From Flavobacteriaceae bacterium GF1 (GTDB lineage Bacteria > Bacteroidota > Bacteroidia > Flavobacteriales > Flavobacteriaceae), in the NCBI GenBank assembly GCA_009797885.1, contig WNKP01000013.1, positions 1 to 64,000 of the forward strand: DNA of 64,000 nucleotides, given 5' to 3'. Shown here piece after piece: positions 19,868 through 31,105 of the stretch. The number at the start of each line of letters is the position of its first letter. Position 1 is the stretch's first letter. The notes beneath the pieces are model-generated. The model was not told where the DNA came from and ran no database searches. It saw only the letters and a program-made list of their open reading frames with translations. A program made the translations under genes and the position numbers.

Positions 19868-20392
19868 TTATCCTTTAAATACTTTTTCTACGCTTATTCC
19901 ACGCTGTTTGGCTACGGTATTCACATCCCGTAATTGCAATAATGCGTCAAATGTTGCCTTTACCACGTTGTGGGGATTGGAAGAACCCTGTGATTTTGAA
20001 AGTACATCGTGTACCCCAACGGATTCCAATACCGCACGTACGGCACCTCCAGCGATGACCCCTGTACCTTGTGAGGCTGGTTTGATAAAGACCTTTGCCC
20101 CTCCGTATTTTCCTCTTTGCTCGTGTGGCAAGGTTCCCTTGTTCAAGGGAATCCGAATCAAATTCTTTTTGGCATCCTCAATGGCCTTGGCAATTGCCGT
20201 GGCAACTTCCTTGGATTTCCCTAAACCGTGGCCTACAACACCGTTCTCGTCCCCAACAACAACTATGGCGGAGAATCCGAAGGCACGACCACCTTTGGTT
20301 ACCTTGGTTACCCTTTGCACACCAACAAGACGGTCCTTTAATTCTAAACCTCCCGGTTTAACCGTTTCTACGTTTTTATACTTCTGATACAT
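19868..20392 (-). CDS. rpsE: 30S ribosomal protein S5
   Basis: 174 residues. The double-stranded-RNA-binding N-terminal domain has [18 protein letters not shown] and [11 protein letters not shown]; the C-terminal domain has [20 protein letters not shown]. It takes part in decoding fidelity and contacts S4. It lies 5 nt after rplR. Confidence 0.97.
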   Translation of the reverse strand: MYQKYKNVETVKPGGLELKDRLVGVQRVTKVTKGGRAFGFSAIVVVGDENGVVGHGLGKSKEVATAIAKAIEDAKKNLIRIPLNKGTLPHEQRGKYGGAKVFIKPASQGTGVIAGGAVRAVLESVGVHDVLSKSQGSSNPHNVVKATFDALLQLRDVNTVAKQRGISVEKVFKG

Positions 20393-20397
20393 ATGAT

Positions 20398-20751
20398 TTA
20401 GAATTTAAGTCCTGCTTCCCTTGCTCCTTCGGCCAAGGCTTTGACCCGACCGTGATAAAGATTGCCGCCTCTATCAAAGGCTACAGTTTCAACACCAACG
20501 TTCTTTGCCTTTTCGGCAATCGCTTTTCCAACGGCAGCCGCAATTTCGGTCTTGGTGCCTTTTGCATCAATACCTTTGTCCCGTGATGAAGCTGCAGCCA
20601 AAGTTTTTCCTGCATTATCATCAATCAATTGGGCATAGATTTCCTTGTTACTACGGAATACAGACAAACGTGGACGGGTCTCGGTTCCAAAGGAAACCTT
20701 TCTGATCCTTCGTCGTATACGTAATTTTCTATCAGACTTTGATAATCCCAT
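20398..20751 (-). CDS. rplR: 50S ribosomal protein L18
   Basis: 117 residues. It starts with basic [18 protein letters not shown], then [20 protein letters not shown], and ends [20 protein letters not shown], the classical L18 pattern. It binds 5S rRNA. Confidence 0.97.
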   Translation of the reverse strand: MGLSKSDRKLRIRRRIRKVSFGTETRPRLSVFRSNKEIYAQLIDDNAGKTLAAASSRDKGIDAKGTKTEIAAAVGKAIAEKAKNVGVETVAFDRGGNLYHGRVKALAEGAREAGLKF

Positions 20752-20762
20752 TTTTCTATCTA

Positions 20763-21305
20763 TTAAGCTGATTTACCTGCTTTTCTTCTAATTTGCTCTC
20801 CAACGAACTTGATACCTTTTCCTTTATAAGGTTCAGGTTTTCTGAACGAACGGATTTTTGCGGCCACTGCACCAACCAATTGCTTATCGTGCGAAGTAAG
20901 TTTTACAATTGGGTTCTTCCCTTTCTCGGAAACGGTTTCAATCTTCACTTCTGGAGCAATATCCATTACAATGTTGTGCGAAAAACCAAGTGCCAAATCC
21001 AATTTCTGTCCTTGGTTGCTGGCACGATATCCTACCCCTACCAATTCCAATTCCTTGGTCCAACCTTTGGAAACACCTTCCACCATATTATTGACCAGGG
21101 CCCTGTACAAACCATGCTTCGCTTTATGGTCTTTGGATTCGGAGGTTCTTGACACCGTTAAACTGCCTTCCTCCATTTTCATTTCCACGCCGTCAAACTC
21201 TTGGGTCAATTCTCCAAGTTTTCCTTTAACTGTTACAGCGTTTTCCTTTACCTCTACAGTGACTCCTTCTGGAATTGAGATTGGGTTATTACCTATTCTT
21301 GACAT
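20763..21305 (-). CDS. rplF: 50S ribosomal protein L6
   Basis: 180 residues with two repeated domains. [15 protein letters not shown] opens the protein; [20 protein letters not shown] begins the second repeat; the end [20 protein letters not shown] is the L6 signature. It lies near the factor-binding region of the 50S. Confidence 0.97.
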   Translation of the reverse strand: MSRIGNNPISIPEGVTVEVKENAVTVKGKLGELTQEFDGVEMKMEEGSLTVSRTSESKDHKAKHGLYRALVNNMVEGVSKGWTKELELVGVGYRASNQGQKLDLALGFSHNIVMDIAPEVKIETVSEKGKNPIVKLTSHDKQLVGAVAAKIRSFRKPEPYKGKGIKFVGEQIRRKAGKSA

Positions 21306-21323
21306 CTCTTGTTCGTTTTCTTT

Positions 21324-21722
21324 TTAATATACGTAGCACAATACCTCGCCACCTACATTCTCTTTGCCGGCCTGTTTACTTGTCATTACGCCATGGGAAG
21401 TAGAAACAATTGCTATTCCCAATCCGTTAAGTACCCTTGGCAATTCACCAGCGTTTACATATTTTCTTAGTCCAGGCTTACTTACGCGTTGCAATTTTTT
21501 GATGACTGGCTCCTTAGTGAACTTATCATACTTCAATGCAATCTTTATGTTTCCCTGTACCTTGTCCTCCTCGAATTTATAACTTAAGATAAAGCCTTGG
21601 TCAAAAAGGATTTTGGTCATTTCTTTCTTCAAGTTCGAAGCAGGAATATTGACAACCCTATGCCCAGCACGGCTGGCATTTCTAATTCGTGTCAAATAAT
21701 CTGAAATTGGATCTGTTAGCAT
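21324..21722 (-). CDS. rpsH: 30S ribosomal protein S8
   Basis: 132 residues. [20 protein letters not shown] and the C-terminal [20 protein letters not shown] are the S8 signature regions. It is a primary 16S rRNA binder; in enterobacteria it also represses the spc operon. I see no clear S8 target structure upstream of rplE here. Confidence 0.97.
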   Translation of the reverse strand: MLTDPISDYLTRIRNASRAGHRVVNIPASNLKKEMTKILFDQGFILSYKFEEDKVQGNIKIALKYDKFTKEPVIKKLQRVSKPGLRKYVNAGELPRVLNGLGIAIVSTSHGVMTSKQAGKENVGGEVLCYVY

Positions 21723-21740
21723 TTTCTACTTCTTTATGGT

Positions 21741-22010
21741 TTACCAGCTTGCTTTTGTTACACCTGGAATTAATCCTTTGTTGGCCATTTCCCTAAAAGT
21801 CACCCTGGAAATCCCAAAAGTCCTCATGTACCCTCTGGGCCTTCCCGTTAGCTTACATCTATTGCGCATACGCACAGGAGAGGCGTTCTTTGGGAGTTTT
21901 TGCAATGCTTCGTAATCTCCGGCTTCTTTTAAAGCTTTTCTCTTCTCGGCATATTTGGCTACCATTTTTGCCCTTTTTCGTTCACGGGCTTTCATTGATT
22001 CTTTGGCCAT
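21741..22010 (-). CDS. rpsN: 30S ribosomal protein S14 (zinc-free form)
   Basis: 89 residues, the long form without the CxxC zinc pairs; only one Cys remains, in [15 protein letters not shown]. The C-terminal [18 protein letters not shown] is typical. The start is 1 nt after the rplE stop. Confidence 0.97.
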   Translation of the reverse strand: MAKESMKARERKRAKMVAKYAEKRKALKEAGDYEALQKLPKNASPVRMRNRCKLTGRPRGYMRTFGISRVTFREMANKGLIPGVTKASW

Positions 22011-22011
22011 C

Positions 22012-22563
22012 TTAGTTCTTTTTAAAGGGTAATCCCAATTCGCTCAACAATGATTTTGCTTCCTTATCCGTGTCAGCGGAAGTCACAAAAGTGATATCCA
22101 TTCCGTTAATCCTGTTGATTTTATCGATATTGATTTCTGGAAAAATGATTTGCTCCGTAACCCCTAGGTTGTAATTTCCACGGCCGTCAAAACCAGTGGC
22201 CCTAACCCCTTGGAAATCCCTTACCCGTGGTAATGCAGAGGTAATCAATCGATCCAAAAACTCATACATACGCTCTCCTCGTAACGTAACTTTTGCACCA
22301 ATGGGCATTCCCTTACGTAACTTAAAGGCGGCAACATCCTTTTTGGACATGGTGGAAACTGCTTTTTGCCCTGTAATCATTGTCAGTTCATCCACTGCAT
22401 GATCGATCAGTTTTTTGTCGGCAACAGCCGCTCCAACACCACGGCTAACCACAATTTTTTGCAGTTTTGGAACCTGCATGATGTTTTTATACCCGAACTC
22501 TTCGGATAGGGCTTTCACCACACGTTCCTTATATTCTTGCTTTAGTCTTGGTATATAGCTCAT
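22012..22563 (-). CDS. rplE: 50S ribosomal protein L5
   Basis: 183 residues. [19 protein letters not shown] and [20 protein letters not shown] are conserved L5 blocks, as is [18 protein letters not shown]. It binds 5S rRNA and contacts P-site tRNA. It is spaced 2 nt from rplX. Confidence 0.97.
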   Translation of the reverse strand: MSYIPRLKQEYKERVVKALSEEFGYKNIMQVPKLQKIVVSRGVGAAVADKKLIDHAVDELTMITGQKAVSTMSKKDVAAFKLRKGMPIGAKVTLRGERMYEFLDRLITSALPRVRDFQGVRATGFDGRGNYNLGVTEQIIFPEINIDKINRINGMDITFVTSADTDKEAKSLLSELGLPFKKN

Positions 22564-22565
22564 GA

Positions 22566-22871
22566 CTAGACTGTTTCTCCTGTTTTTTTGGATACTCTTA
22601 CTTTTTTACCATCCTTAAGGGCAAAACCAACTCTAACGGCCTCTCCATTTTCCATCAATGAAAGATTGGAAATATGGATCGGTGCCTCTTTTTCAACAAT
22701 GCCCCCTTGAGGGTTTTGGGCACTGGGCTTTTCATGTTTTTTTACAACATTCACCCCTTCCACAATGGCCTTGTTCTTCTTACGGTCAACACTCATCACC
22801 TTTCCCTCGGAACCTTTATGGTCTCCGGCAATAACGGTAACGGTATCTCCTGTTTTGATCTTCAACTTCAT
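22566..22871 (-). CDS. rplX: 50S ribosomal protein L24
   Basis: 101 residues. The KOW motif is at the start: [20 protein letters not shown]; then [20 protein letters not shown]. It is an early assembly protein of the large subunit. It lies 11 nt after rplN. Confidence 0.97.
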   Translation of the reverse strand: MKLKIKTGDTVTVIAGDHKGSEGKVMSVDRKKNKAIVEGVNVVKKHEKPSAQNPQGGIVEKEAPIHISNLSLMENGEAVRVGFALKDGKKVRVSKKTGETV

Positions 22872-22882
22872 TTCAATATCTT

Positions 22883-23251
22883 TTAAAGTACCTCAGGGGC
22901 CAATGAAACAATTTTCATATACTGCTTATCGCGCAATTCCCTGGCAACAGGTCCAAACACACGGGTACCCCTCATCTCGCCGGCTGGATTGAGCAGCACA
23001 CAGGCATTGTCATCAAATCTGATGTAAGAACCGTCGGGCCTTCTTACTTCTTTCTTGGTACGTACTACCACCGCAGTGGAAACAGAACCTTTTTTTACTG
23101 CTCCATTGGGAGCGGCTTCCTTTACGGTAACCACAATCTTGTCCCCCAATGAGGCATACCTCCTTTTTGTTCCCCCCAGTACACGAATGGTAAGTACCTC
23201 CTTGGCACCTGTATTATCCGCAACTTTTAATCTTGATTCCTGTTGTACCAT
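22883..23251 (-). CDS. rplN: 50S ribosomal protein L14
   Basis: 122 residues. [19 protein letters not shown] and [20 protein letters not shown] are the L14 signatures. It sits at the subunit interface. The start is 2 nt after the rpsQ stop. Confidence 0.97.
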   Translation of the reverse strand: MVQQESRLKVADNTGAKEVLTIRVLGGTKRRYASLGDKIVVTVKEAAPNGAVKKGSVSTAVVVRTKKEVRRPDGSYIRFDDNACVLLNPAGEMRGTRVFGPVARELRDKQYMKIVSLAPEVL

Positions 23252-23253
23252 GA

Positions 23254-23520
23254 TTATTTAGCTCTTTCAATGATTTCTACCAACCTCCAGCATTTGGTTT
23301 TACTCAAAGGCCTTGTTTCCATAATGCGTACGGTATCGCCTTCATTGCAATCGTTCTTCTCATCATGGGCAACGTACTTTTTGGTCTTCAAAACGAATTT
23401 ACCGTACATAGGGTGCTTTACACGTTTTACCTCAGAAACTACAATGGATTTCTCCATTTTGTTACTGGTAACGACCCCTATTCTTTCTTTTCTTAAATTT
23501 CTAATTGTTGTCTCTTCCAT
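23254..23520 (-). CDS. rpsQ: 30S ribosomal protein S17
   Basis: 88 residues from the ATG at 23520. The open frame has an earlier ATG at 23529, but [19 protein letters not shown] is the usual flavobacterial start. [14 protein letters not shown] and the OB-fold segment [19 protein letters not shown] identify S17, an early 16S rRNA binder. Confidence 0.95.
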   Translation of the reverse strand: MEETTIRNLRKERIGVVTSNKMEKSIVVSEVKRVKHPMYGKFVLKTKKYVAHDEKNDCNEGDTVRIMETRPLSKTKCWRLVEIIERAK

Positions 23521-23533
23521 AAGGCACAATCCG

Positions 23534-23725
23534 TTATTCTTGTTCCCTTTTACTTAACTCTGTTGCCAATCTTGCGACCGTTCTTCTCGTTTTTCGTATC
23601 TGCATTGGATTTTCCAATGGCGTCACGGAGTGGGCCATTTTCAAATCCGCATATTCTTTTTTTGATTCAGCCAACTTTTGCTGAAGCTCTTCAACCGATA
23701 ATTCCCTAATTTCTGCTTGTTTCAT
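23534..23725 (-). CDS. rpmC: 50S ribosomal protein L29
   Basis: 63 residues, two helices: [20 protein letters not shown] and [19 protein letters not shown]. It sits near the peptide exit site. Confidence 0.96.
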   Translation of the reverse strand: MKQAEIRELSVEELQQKLAESKKEYADLKMAHSVTPLENPMQIRKTRRTVARLATELSKREQE

Positions 23726-23736
23726 GATCTATCAGT

Positions 23737-24156
23737 TTATCCAGCGTAATCCCTGGCTACTATGAATTTTGTTTTTACAGGTAGCTTTTGGGCTGCCAAT
23801 CGCAATGCTTCTTTTGCAATATCATGGGGCACACCGCCCACCTCGAACATGATTCGCCCAGGCTTGACCACAGCTACCCAGTATTCTGGGGCACCCTTAC
23901 CCTTACCCATCCGTACTTCCAAAGGCTTTTTGGTAATGGGTTTGTCCGGGAAAATTTTGATCCATAGCTGTCCTTGCCTTTTCATGTAGCGTGTGGCCGC
24001 AATACGTGCCGCTTCAATCTGACGGGAAGTAATAAAGTGGGAATCCAAGGATTTGATACCGAACATTCCATTGGAAAGTTGGTGGCCCCTTTGGGATATT
24101 CCCTTCATTCTCCCCTTCTGGGCTTTTCTATATTTTGTTCTTTTCGGCTGTAACAT
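23737..24156 (-). CDS. rplP: 50S ribosomal protein L16
   Basis: 139 residues. [19 protein letters not shown] at the start and [20 protein letters not shown] are the L16 signature blocks. It helps place A-site tRNA. It lies 11 nt upstream of rpmC. Confidence 0.97.
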   Translation of the reverse strand: MLQPKRTKYRKAQKGRMKGISQRGHQLSNGMFGIKSLDSHFITSRQIEAARIAATRYMKRQGQLWIKIFPDKPITKKPLEVRMGKGKGAPEYWVAVVKPGRIMFEVGGVPHDIAKEALRLAAQKLPVKTKFIVARDYAG

Positions 24157-24178
24157 CTTACCTGCGCTTTAAACTCAA

Positions 24179-24895
24179 TTATTTTCTTCTTCGTTGCCTT
24201 TTGCCGCCGTCTTGTTTTCCTCCTTTGGAACCTCCTTTGGAAAGTCCTATCAGCGGGGAAAGCTCGCGTTTGCCATAAACCTCACCCTTCATGATCCACA
24301 CCTTGATACCCAACCTACCATAAGTGGTATGGGCCTCTTCCAGGGCATAGTCCACATCGGCACGGAAGGTCGACAACGGAATTCTACCATCTTTGTATGT
24401 TTCTGAACGCGCCATTTCAGCCCCGTTCAAACGACCGGAAATCTGTACTTTGATTCCTTCAGCATTCATACGAATGGCCGCAGCAATAGCCATTTTTATT
24501 GCTCTACGATAGGAAATCCTACTTTCTATCTGCCTTGCAATACTGGCGGCCACCAAATTGGCATCCAACTCCGGTCTCTTTATTTCATGGATATTGATCT
24601 GAACCTCCTTATTGGTGATTTTCTTCAATTCCTCTTTAAGTCTATCAACTTCTTGACCTCCTTTACCAATAATGATACCGGGCCTTGCCGTGGTAATGGT
24701 AATGGTAATCAATTTTAGGGTCCTTTCAATAATTACCCTGGAAACACTGGCTTTTGCCAAACGTGCGTGGATGTACTTCCTGATTTTGTCATCCTCTGCC
24801 AACTTATCCCCGTAATCGTTTCCTCCGTACCAGTTGGATTCCCATCCCCTGATGATTCCTAAACGATTTCCTATCGGATTGGTTTTCTGTCCCAT
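24179..24895 (-). CDS. rpsC: 30S ribosomal protein S3
   Basis: 238 residues. [18 protein letters not shown] opens the protein; the KH domain carries [20 protein letters not shown]; the C-terminal S3 domain has [13 protein letters not shown]. The tail is Gly/Lys-rich ([18 protein letters not shown]). It forms the mRNA entry site with S4 and S5. Confidence 0.97.
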   Translation of the reverse strand: MGQKTNPIGNRLGIIRGWESNWYGGNDYGDKLAEDDKIRKYIHARLAKASVSRVIIERTLKLITITITTARPGIIIGKGGQEVDRLKEELKKITNKEVQINIHEIKRPELDANLVAASIARQIESRISYRRAIKMAIAAAIRMNAEGIKVQISGRLNGAEMARSETYKDGRIPLSTFRADVDYALEEAHTTYGRLGIKVWIMKGEVYGKRELSPLIGLSKGGSKGGKQDGGKRQRRRK

Positions 24896-24899
24896 ATAC

Positions 24900-25319
24900 T
24901 TAAGCCGTTGTTTCTGTTGTTACATTATTATGTGCGCCCAAAACCAGGGTTACATGGTTGGAACGTTTTCTGATTCTGTGGGCCCGCCCTTGAGGAGCTG
25001 GACGCAGTCTTTTCAACATTGTCCCACCGTCCACACGGATTTCCTTTATATACAAGTCGGCATCCTCGATGCTGGCCTCCTCGTTTTTGGCTTCCCAGTT
25101 GGCAATTGCGGATAGCAATAGTTTCTCCAACCTTCTTGAGGCCTCTTTTGGATTGAACCGAAGTATGGCCAAGGCCATTTCAATTTGCTTGCCACGAATT
25201 AAATCCGCAACCAATCGCATTTTTCGTGGAGACGTTGGACAGTTGTTCAACTTGGCAAAAGCCAAGTCTTTCTTTTCTGCCTTAATACGTTCTGCCATTT
25301 GTCTTTTTCGAACTCCCAT
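24900..25319 (-). CDS. rplV: 50S ribosomal protein L22
   Basis: 139 residues. [20 protein letters not shown] and the C-terminal hairpin region [20 protein letters not shown] are clear; the hairpin lines the exit tunnel. The start [17 protein letters not shown] is kept because it is the usual flavobacterial form; the Met at residue 8 is an alternative. Confidence 0.96.
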   Translation of the reverse strand: MGVRKRQMAERIKAEKKDLAFAKLNNCPTSPRKMRLVADLIRGKQIEMALAILRFNPKEASRRLEKLLLSAIANWEAKNEEASIEDADLYIKEIRVDGGTMLKRLRPAPQGRAHRIRKRSNHVTLVLGAHNNVTTETTA

Positions 25320-25325
25320 CGCCTA

Positions 25326-25604
25326 TTACTTTTTACCTTTGTTTTTAGCACCCGCATGCCCCCTAAAGGAACGGGTAGGTGAAAATTCGCCCAATTTGTG
25401 GCCTACCATATTTTCAGTAACATATACAGGGACAAACTGCCTTCCATTATGTACCGCGATGGTCTGACCTACAAAATCAGGGGTTATCATTGAAGCCCTT
25501 GACCACGTTTTGATGACGGTCTTCTTGCCCGACTCTACATTGGCCTGGACTTTTTTCTCCAAACTATGGTGAACGAATGGTCCTTTTTTAAGTGAACGTG
25601 CCAT
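25326..25604 (-). CDS. rpsS: 30S ribosomal protein S19
   Basis: 92 residues. [39 protein letters not shown] and [13 protein letters not shown] are the family blocks. It binds the head of the 30S with S13. Confidence 0.97.
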   Translation of the reverse strand: MARSLKKGPFVHHSLEKKVQANVESGKKTVIKTWSRASMITPDFVGQTIAVHNGRQFVPVYVTENMVGHKLGEFSPTRSFRGHAGAKNKGKK

Positions 25605-25610
25605 GTTTTC

Positions 25611-26435
25611 CTATTTCTTTCTTCGTTCTACAATATATCTGTTGCTGTCTTTTGTCAAGGAACGGGTTCTATATCCTTTGGCAGGAATACCGTTTCTTGA
25701 TCTTGGGTGACCTCCGGAAGCCCTTCCTTCACCACCACCCATTGGGTGATCCACAGGGTTCATCACTACCGGTCTTGTTCTTGGTCTTCTGCCCAACCAT
25801 CTACTTCTACCTGCTTTACCGGAAACCAGTAGTTGGTGGTCCGAATTGGAAACAGCCCCTATGGTCGCCATACAGGTTGCCAATATCATTCGGGTCTCCC
25901 CACTTGGCAATTTTACGGTCACAAACTTTCCATCCTTTGCCATTAACTGTGCAAAAGTACCTGCACTACGGGCCATGTTCGCCCCCTGTCCAGGACGCAG
26001 TTCAATGCAGGAAATAATGGTTCCCAAAGGAATTTCACCCAAGGGCATGGCATTACCGATTTCAGGTGCCGCTTTTTCCCCGGAAACTACTTTCTGACCT
26101 ACTTGCAATCCATTTTGGGCTATCACGTATCTTTTTTCACCATCCTTATATTCCAATAGGGCGATGAAAGCTGTTCTATTTGGGTCATATTGGATTGATT
26201 TCACCTCGGCTTCCACACCAAACTTATCACGCTTGAAATCAATGATACGATACCTCCTTTTGTGACCCCCACCTCTGTGGCGCATGGTCATTTTCCCTTG
26301 ACTGTTCCTACCTCCGGTCTTTTTTAACGGAGCGAGCAAGCTCTTCTCCGGCTTATCAGTAGTAATCGCGTCAAATCCGTTTACTACTCTAAAACGCTGA
26401 CCAGGAGTGATGGGTTTTAATTTTCTAACTGCCAT
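25611..26435 (-). CDS. rplB: 50S ribosomal protein L2
   Basis: 274 residues. [20 protein letters not shown] in the N-terminal domain and [20 protein letters not shown] near the C-terminus are the L2 signatures; the His in the latter region is near the peptidyl transferase centre. It lies 6 nt upstream of rpsS. Confidence 0.97.
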   Translation of the reverse strand: MAVRKLKPITPGQRFRVVNGFDAITTDKPEKSLLAPLKKTGGRNSQGKMTMRHRGGGHKRRYRIIDFKRDKFGVEAEVKSIQYDPNRTAFIALLEYKDGEKRYVIAQNGLQVGQKVVSGEKAAPEIGNAMPLGEIPLGTIISCIELRPGQGANMARSAGTFAQLMAKDGKFVTVKLPSGETRMILATCMATIGAVSNSDHQLLVSGKAGRSRWLGRRPRTRPVVMNPVDHPMGGGEGRASGGHPRSRNGIPAKGYRTRSLTKDSNRYIVERRKK

Positions 26436-26444
26436 TACCCTCTG

Positions 26445-26735
26445 TTATATATTGCTGTAAAAATCAATGATATCCCCTTCGGCAACATCAACGATAGCTT
26501 TTTTCAAGGCATTCGTTTTGCCATGTTGAATTCCGGTCTTTGTATATCTCGTTTTTCGATTTGGACCGTAATTCATGGTTCTAACTTTTTCAACGGAAAC
26601 ACCATATGTACTTTCCACGGCTTCCTTGATTTCCAATTTATTGGCCTTTGGATCAACATAGAAACCGTAACGATTGAACAACTCGCTATCCGCGGTCATT
26701 TTTTCTGTTATGATTGGTTTTATCAATACACTCAT
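26445..26735 (-). CDS. rplW: 50S ribosomal protein L23
   Basis: 96 residues from the ATG at 26735 (MSVLIKPIITEKMTADSEL). An ATG at 26807 is in frame but would overlap the rplD end by 65 bp and add a segment unlike L23. MNYGPNRKTRYTKTG and KKAIVDVAEGDIIDFYS are family blocks. L23 docks trigger factor and SRP at the tunnel exit. Confidence 0.95.
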   Translation of the reverse strand: MSVLIKPIITEKMTADSELFNRYGFYVDPKANKLEIKEAVESTYGVSVEKVRTMNYGPNRKTRYTKTGIQHGKTNALKKAIVDVAEGDIIDFYSNI

Positions 26736-26742
26736 CGCTTTC

Positions 26743-27372
26743 CTATTTTGTAAGATTAGCCTGTATTTGTTCCACTGCCCCTTCCAAAAGCACAACGCTT
26801 TTCGCATTCATGATTTTGTAGGTACTCAATTGGTCATTGGTCACCACCTCGGAACGCTTAAGGTTTCGTGAAGACAAAAACACATTGTCATTGCCACCTC
26901 CCAATACCACAAGGGATCTTTTGTCCGCAATTCCCAAAGAATTCAAGAAAGACACATAATCCTTGGTCTTTGGCGCTTCAAAATTGAAGTCCTCGACCAC
27001 CATCAGTGCTTTTTCCTTGGATTTTAGACTGAATGCCGATTTACGGGCCAAACGCTTTACATTTTTGTTCAGCTTTTGACTGTAATTTCTTGGTCTAGGA
27101 CCAAAAATCCGGCCACCACCCCTAAAAACGGGGGATTTGATACTTCCCGCCCTTGCGGTTCCGGTACCTTTTTGCTTTTTTAACTTACGGGTACTTCCTG
27201 CAATTTCAGCTCTTTCCTTAGCCTTGTGCGTACCTTGACGCTGGTGCGCCAAATACTGCTTTACATCCAAATAAATGGCATGATTGTTAGGCTCAATACC
27301 GAACACCTCGTCAGAAAGTTCCACCTTTCTTCCTGTATCCTTACCATTAATATCCAATACTGCTACTTTCAT
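26743..27372 (-). CDS. rplD: 50S ribosomal protein L4
   Basis: 209 residues. The loop region (GSTRKLKKQKGTGTARAGS then PVFRGGGRIFGPRPRNYSQK) reaches into the exit tunnel. In enterobacteria L4 represses the S10 operon through its leader RNA. This matters here because a possible leader lies just upstream of rplC (28041-28158). Confidence 0.97.
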   Translation of the reverse strand: MKVAVLDINGKDTGRKVELSDEVFGIEPNNHAIYLDVKQYLAHQRQGTHKAKERAEIAGSTRKLKKQKGTGTARAGSIKSPVFRGGGRIFGPRPRNYSQKLNKNVKRLARKSAFSLKSKEKALMVVEDFNFEAPKTKDYVSFLNSLGIADKRSLVVLGGGNDNVFLSSRNLKRSEVVTNDQLSTYKIMNAKSVVLLEGAVEQIQANLTK

Positions 27373-27376
27373 ACCC

Positions 27377-27994
27377 TTATTTTTCTACGGTTACGTAAGC
27401 ATTTTTATGACCTGGAACGGCCCCCTTAACAACGATAAGGTTCTTTTCAGGCACTATTTTCAACACGCGAAGGTTCTGGACGGTTACACGTTCACCTCCC
27501 ATTCTACCGGCCATTCGCAAGCCTTTTACCACTTTTGATGGTGTGGAGGCCGCACCAATGGAACCTGGGGCGCGAAGCCTGTTGTGCTGACCATGCGTTG
27601 CTTGTCCAACACCGGCAAAACCATGCCTTTTCACCACTCCCTGGAAACCTTTCCCTTTGGAGGTCCCAACTACATCCACAAATTCGCCTTCCACAAAAAG
27701 GTCCACACCAACGGTGTCACCCAATTTGTATTCTCCTTCAAAATCACGGAACTCAACGACTTTCTTCTTGGGCGAAGTACCTGCTTTTTTGTAATGGCCT
27801 TGTTCAGCCTTGCTAGCACGTTTTTCTGCCTTGTCATCGAAACCGAGCTGAAGGGCACTGTACCCGTCTACCTCTTCGGTTCTGACTTGGGTAACCACGC
27901 ATGGCCCAGCTTGAATGACCGTACAGGGAATGTTCCTTCCGTTCTCGTCAAAAATGCTGGTCATACCGATTTTTTTTCCAATTAACCCAGACAT
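27377..27994 (-). CDS. rplC: 50S ribosomal protein L3
   Basis: 205 residues. [19 protein letters not shown] and [19 protein letters not shown] with HRAPGSIG-like [18 protein letters not shown] are family blocks. It is one of the first large-subunit assembly proteins. The gap to rpsJ upstream is 161 nt, much longer than its neighbours, and holds a terminator-like hairpin. Confidence 0.97.
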   Translation of the reverse strand: MSGLIGKKIGMTSIFDENGRNIPCTVIQAGPCVVTQVRTEEVDGYSALQLGFDDKAEKRASKAEQGHYKKAGTSPKKKVVEFRDFEGEYKLGDTVGVDLFVEGEFVDVVGTSKGKGFQGVVKRHGFAGVGQATHGQHNRLRAPGSIGAASTPSKVVKGLRMAGRMGGERVTVQNLRVLKIVPEKNLIVVKGAVPGHKNAYVTVEK

Positions 27995-28040
27995 ATTCTA
28001 TTGTTTATTACTTTTTCGTTTTAAAATGCCATTTCTTGGC

Positions 28041-28076
28041 AAAAAAATTGGGTCAAAGAACATAGTCTGTGACCCA
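28041..28076 (-). terminator. Terminator-like hairpin upstream of rplC
   Basis: On the minus strand TGGGTCA and TGACCCA (28049-28055, 28070-28076) pair; inside, AGA can pair with TCT. The stem is followed by ATTTTTTT. It lies 46 nt before the rplC ATG, within what is usually one operon, so it could be an attenuator rather than a full stop. Confidence 0.5.
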
Positions 28077-28150
28077 GATTTTTATTCTTTTTTCCCGTTT
28101 TTCCTTTGCTCGCGGCTCCGGACATGTAATCCCTTCCTCGAAAGGGCGTG

Positions 28151-28158
28151 CAAATTTA
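28151..28158 (-). promoter_or_regulatory. Possible -7 box upstream of rplC
   Basis: TAAATTTG on the minus strand is a perfect TAnnTTTG, overlapping the rpsJ stop codon. The matching -33 box is weak (TGTG at 18 bp). If active it would produce a leader of about 150 nt containing the hairpin at 28041-28076. Confidence 0.3.
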
Positions 28159-28461
28159 CACTTTTATTTCGACTTCCACACCACTTGGGAGCTCTAATTT
28201 CATTAAAGCATCAATTGTTTTGGAAGAAGAACTATAAATATCAAGCAAACGCTTGTATGAACTTAATTGAAATTGCTCTCTGGATTTCTTGTTCACGTGC
28301 GGTGAACGCAAAACCGTAAAGATTTTTTTATGTGTCGGTAACGGGATGGGACCCGTTACGACTGCTCCTGTTGTCTTGACCGTCTTCACAATTTTTTCAG
28401 CAGACTTGTCCACCAAATTGTGGTCGTAAGACTTTAACTTAATTCTAATTTTTTGACTCAT
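28156..28461 (-). CDS. rpsJ: 30S ribosomal protein S10
   Basis: 101 residues. [40 protein letters not shown] and [16 protein letters not shown] are typical. It sits in the 30S head and also works as NusE in antitermination. Here it follows fusA in the place tuf takes in many bacteria. Confidence 0.97.
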   Translation of the reverse strand: MSQKIRIKLKSYDHNLVDKSAEKIVKTVKTTGAVVTGPIPLPTHKKIFTVLRSPHVNKKSREQFQLSSYKRLLDIYSSSSKTIDALMKLELPSGVEVEIKV

Positions 28462-28471
28462 CTTCTGAAAA

Positions 28472-30601
28472 TTATGCGGTTACGCCTTTAGTTGCCTTAA
28501 TCACCTCTTCTGCAAGATTTGTAGGTGTCTCGGCATAATGTGAAAATTCCATTGTGGAGGTTGCACGACCCGAACTCAATGTCCTAAGCGCAGTTACATA
28601 ACCGAACATCTCGGACAATGGCACTTCGGCCTTAATTACTTTGGAACCAGCTCTATCGTCCATATTGTTCACCTGACCCCTTCTACGGTTCAGGTCACCA
28701 ACAATATCCCCCATATTTTCTTCCGGGGTCAATACTTCCAACTTCATGATTGGCTCCATCAATACGGCCCTTGCCGCTTTAGCAGCCTCTTTGTATCCTA
28801 ATTTGGCGGCCAACTCAAAGGACAGGGAATCGGAATCCACAGGGTGGAACGAACCGTCTTTTAAGGTAATCTTCATGGAATCCATCTCAAATCCAGCCAA
28901 AGGACCATTTTTCATGGCTTCTTTAAATCCTTTTTCTACGGATGGAATGTATTCCTTGGGAATGTTACCTCCTTTAATTTCATTGATGAACTCCAAGCCA
29001 GCTTTTGTTTCTTCACTGGCAGGCTCCATGGTAAATACGATATCGGCAAACTTACCCCTACCACCGGTCTGCTTCTTGTAGACCTCTCGATGGTCCGCTT
29101 TTGCGGTAAGTGCTTCCTTGTATTCTACCTGTGGTTGCCCTTGGTTTACCTCAACCTTGAATTCACGTCTCAAACGATCAACAATAATATCCAGGTGAAG
29201 TTCGCCCATACCGGAGATAATGGTCTGTCCGGATGCTTCATCGGTCTTTACCTGAAAAGTTGGATCTTCCTCGGCCAACTTCGCCAAGGACATTCCCAAT
29301 TTATCCACATCGGCCTTGGTTTTGGGCTCCACGGCAATACCAATTACGGGATCGGGGAAGTCCATGCTTTCAAGCACAATAGGATGTTTTTCCGAAGACA
29401 TCGTATCCCCTGTTTTGATATCCTTGAATCCAACAGCGGCACCTATATCCCCGGCCTCAATGAACTCAATGGCATTCTGCTTGTTTGAGTGCATTTGGTA
29501 AATACGTGAAATACGTTCTTTCTTACCGGAACGGTTATTCAGAATATAAGAACCGGCATCCAAACGACCGGAATATGCCCTAAAAAATGCCAGACGACCT
29601 ACAAACGGGTCTGTAGCAATCTTAAACGCCAAAGCAGAGAAAGGCTCCTTTGGGTCCGGCTTTCTAGTAATTTCATTTCCTGTATCGGGATCGGTACCTA
29701 CGATATCGTCTTTATCCAAGGGTGAAGGCAGGTAACGGCAAACGGCATCCAACAAGAACTGAACCCCCTTGTTTTTAAAGGACGAACCACATATCATTGG
29801 AATAATGGCCCTGTCCATAACTGCCGCCCTTAAAGCCGCATGCACTTCTTCCTCGGTAATGGAATCTTCATCCTCGAAGAATTTCTCCATCAATTCCTCA
29901 TCATATTCCGCCACCGCTTCAATCAAAGCAGCCCTATACTCAGAAACCTCGTCCTGCATTTCAGCAGGAATATCGATGACATCGAAAGTTGAACCGAAGT
30001 TCTCATCGTGCCACACAATTGCCCTGTTCTTGGCCAAATCAACGATTCCTTTAAAATCGGCCTCTTCACCAATCGGCAAAACAATAGGCACCGCATTGGA
30101 TCCCAACATTTCCTTGACCTGCTTACACACGTTCAAGAAATTGGAACCTTGACGGTCCATTTTGTTCACAAAACCAATTCGAGGCACCTTATAGTTATCG
30201 GCCAATCTCCAGTTTGTTTCGGATTGAGGCTCTACCCCATCCACCGCACTGAACAAAAACACCAATCCGTCCAAAACACGCAACGACCGGTTTACCTCAA
30301 CGGTAAAGTCCACGTGTCCGGGAGTATCTATGATATTAAAGTGGTATCCTTTTGCGTCTGCAGTCGGCTGGCCATTTTCCGTTGGGAACTGCCATGTACA
30401 GGTGGTGGCCGCCGAAGTAATGGTAATACCACGCTCCTGCTCTTGTTCCATCCAGTCCATGGTAGCGGCACCGTCGTGCACCTCACCAATCTTATGACTT
30501 ACACCGGTATAAAAAAGAATACGCTCCGTAGTCGTGGTTTTTCCGGCATCGATATGGGCCGCAATACCAATATTCCTTGTGTATTTTAAATCTCTTGCCA
30601 T
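28472..30601 (-). CDS. fusA: Elongation factor G
   Basis: 709 residues. The GTPase domain has [19 protein letters not shown] (P-loop), the switch region [25 protein letters not shown] and NKMD; domains II-V follow. It drives translocation on the ribosome. It lies in the str operon 6 nt after rpsG; there is no tuf gene next to it, which is usual for Bacteroidota. Confidence 0.98.
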   Translation of the reverse strand: MARDLKYTRNIGIAAHIDAGKTTTTERILFYTGVSHKIGEVHDGAATMDWMEQEQERGITITSAATTCTWQFPTENGQPTADAKGYHFNIIDTPGHVDFTVEVNRSLRVLDGLVFLFSAVDGVEPQSETNWRLADNYKVPRIGFVNKMDRQGSNFLNVCKQVKEMLGSNAVPIVLPIGEEADFKGIVDLAKNRAIVWHDENFGSTFDVIDIPAEMQDEVSEYRAALIEAVAEYDEELMEKFFEDEDSITEEEVHAALRAAVMDRAIIPMICGSSFKNKGVQFLLDAVCRYLPSPLDKDDIVGTDPDTGNEITRKPDPKEPFSALAFKIATDPFVGRLAFFRAYSGRLDAGSYILNNRSGKKERISRIYQMHSNKQNAIEFIEAGDIGAAVGFKDIKTGDTMSSEKHPIVLESMDFPDPVIGIAVEPKTKADVDKLGMSLAKLAEEDPTFQVKTDEASGQTIISGMGELHLDIIVDRLRREFKVEVNQGQPQVEYKEALTAKADHREVYKKQTGGRGKFADIVFTMEPASEETKAGLEFINEIKGGNIPKEYIPSVEKGFKEAMKNGPLAGFEMDSMKITLKDGSFHPVDSDSLSFELAAKLGYKEAAKAARAVLMEPIMKLEVLTPEENMGDIVGDLNRRRGQVNNMDDRAGSKVIKAEVPLSEMFGYVTALRTLSSGRATSTMEFSHYAETPTNLAEEVIKATKGVTA

Positions 30602-30607
30602 TGTGAA

Positions 30608-31084
30608 TTAAAATCTGAAGTGGGAGAATGCTTTATTGGCCTCGGCCATTTTATGCGTATCTACTCTTTTCTTGACAGCAGCACCTTCTTCTTTTGCCGC
30701 TGCTAAAATCTCAGCCGCCAGTTTTTGTGCCATGGATTTCTCGTTTCGTCTGCGTGCATAATTGATCAACCACTTCATAGCCGTTGAAATCTTTCGATCT
30801 GGACGAATCTGCATAGGAATTTGGAAAGTTGCGCCACCTACCCTACGGCTGCGCACTTCTACATGGGGCATAACATTGGATAGGGCATCTTTCCACAGCT
30901 CAAGGGCTGTTTTTTCCTCATCGGTTTTCTTTTGGTCAACAATATCGATCGCATCATAGAAAACCTTGAAGGCGACGGATTTCTTTCCGTCCCACATCAT
31001 CATATTCACGAACCTCGTCACCAATTGGTCATTAAACCTTGGATCGGGCAATAATGGTCTTTTTTTCGCTTGTCTTTTTCTCAT
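30608..31084 (-). CDS. rpsG: 30S ribosomal protein S7
   Basis: 158 residues. [39 protein letters not shown] and [16 protein letters not shown] are the family blocks. It organises the head of the 30S. It is spaced 21 nt from rpsL. Confidence 0.97.
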   Translation of the reverse strand: MRKRQAKKRPLLPDPRFNDQLVTRFVNMMMWDGKKSVAFKVFYDAIDIVDQKKTDEEKTALELWKDALSNVMPHVEVRSRRVGGATFQIPMQIRPDRKISTAMKWLINYARRRNEKSMAQKLAAEILAAAKEEGAAVKKRVDTHKMAEANKAFSHFRF

Positions 31085-31105
31085 GACTTCCTTCTAAAAG
31101 TTGAA

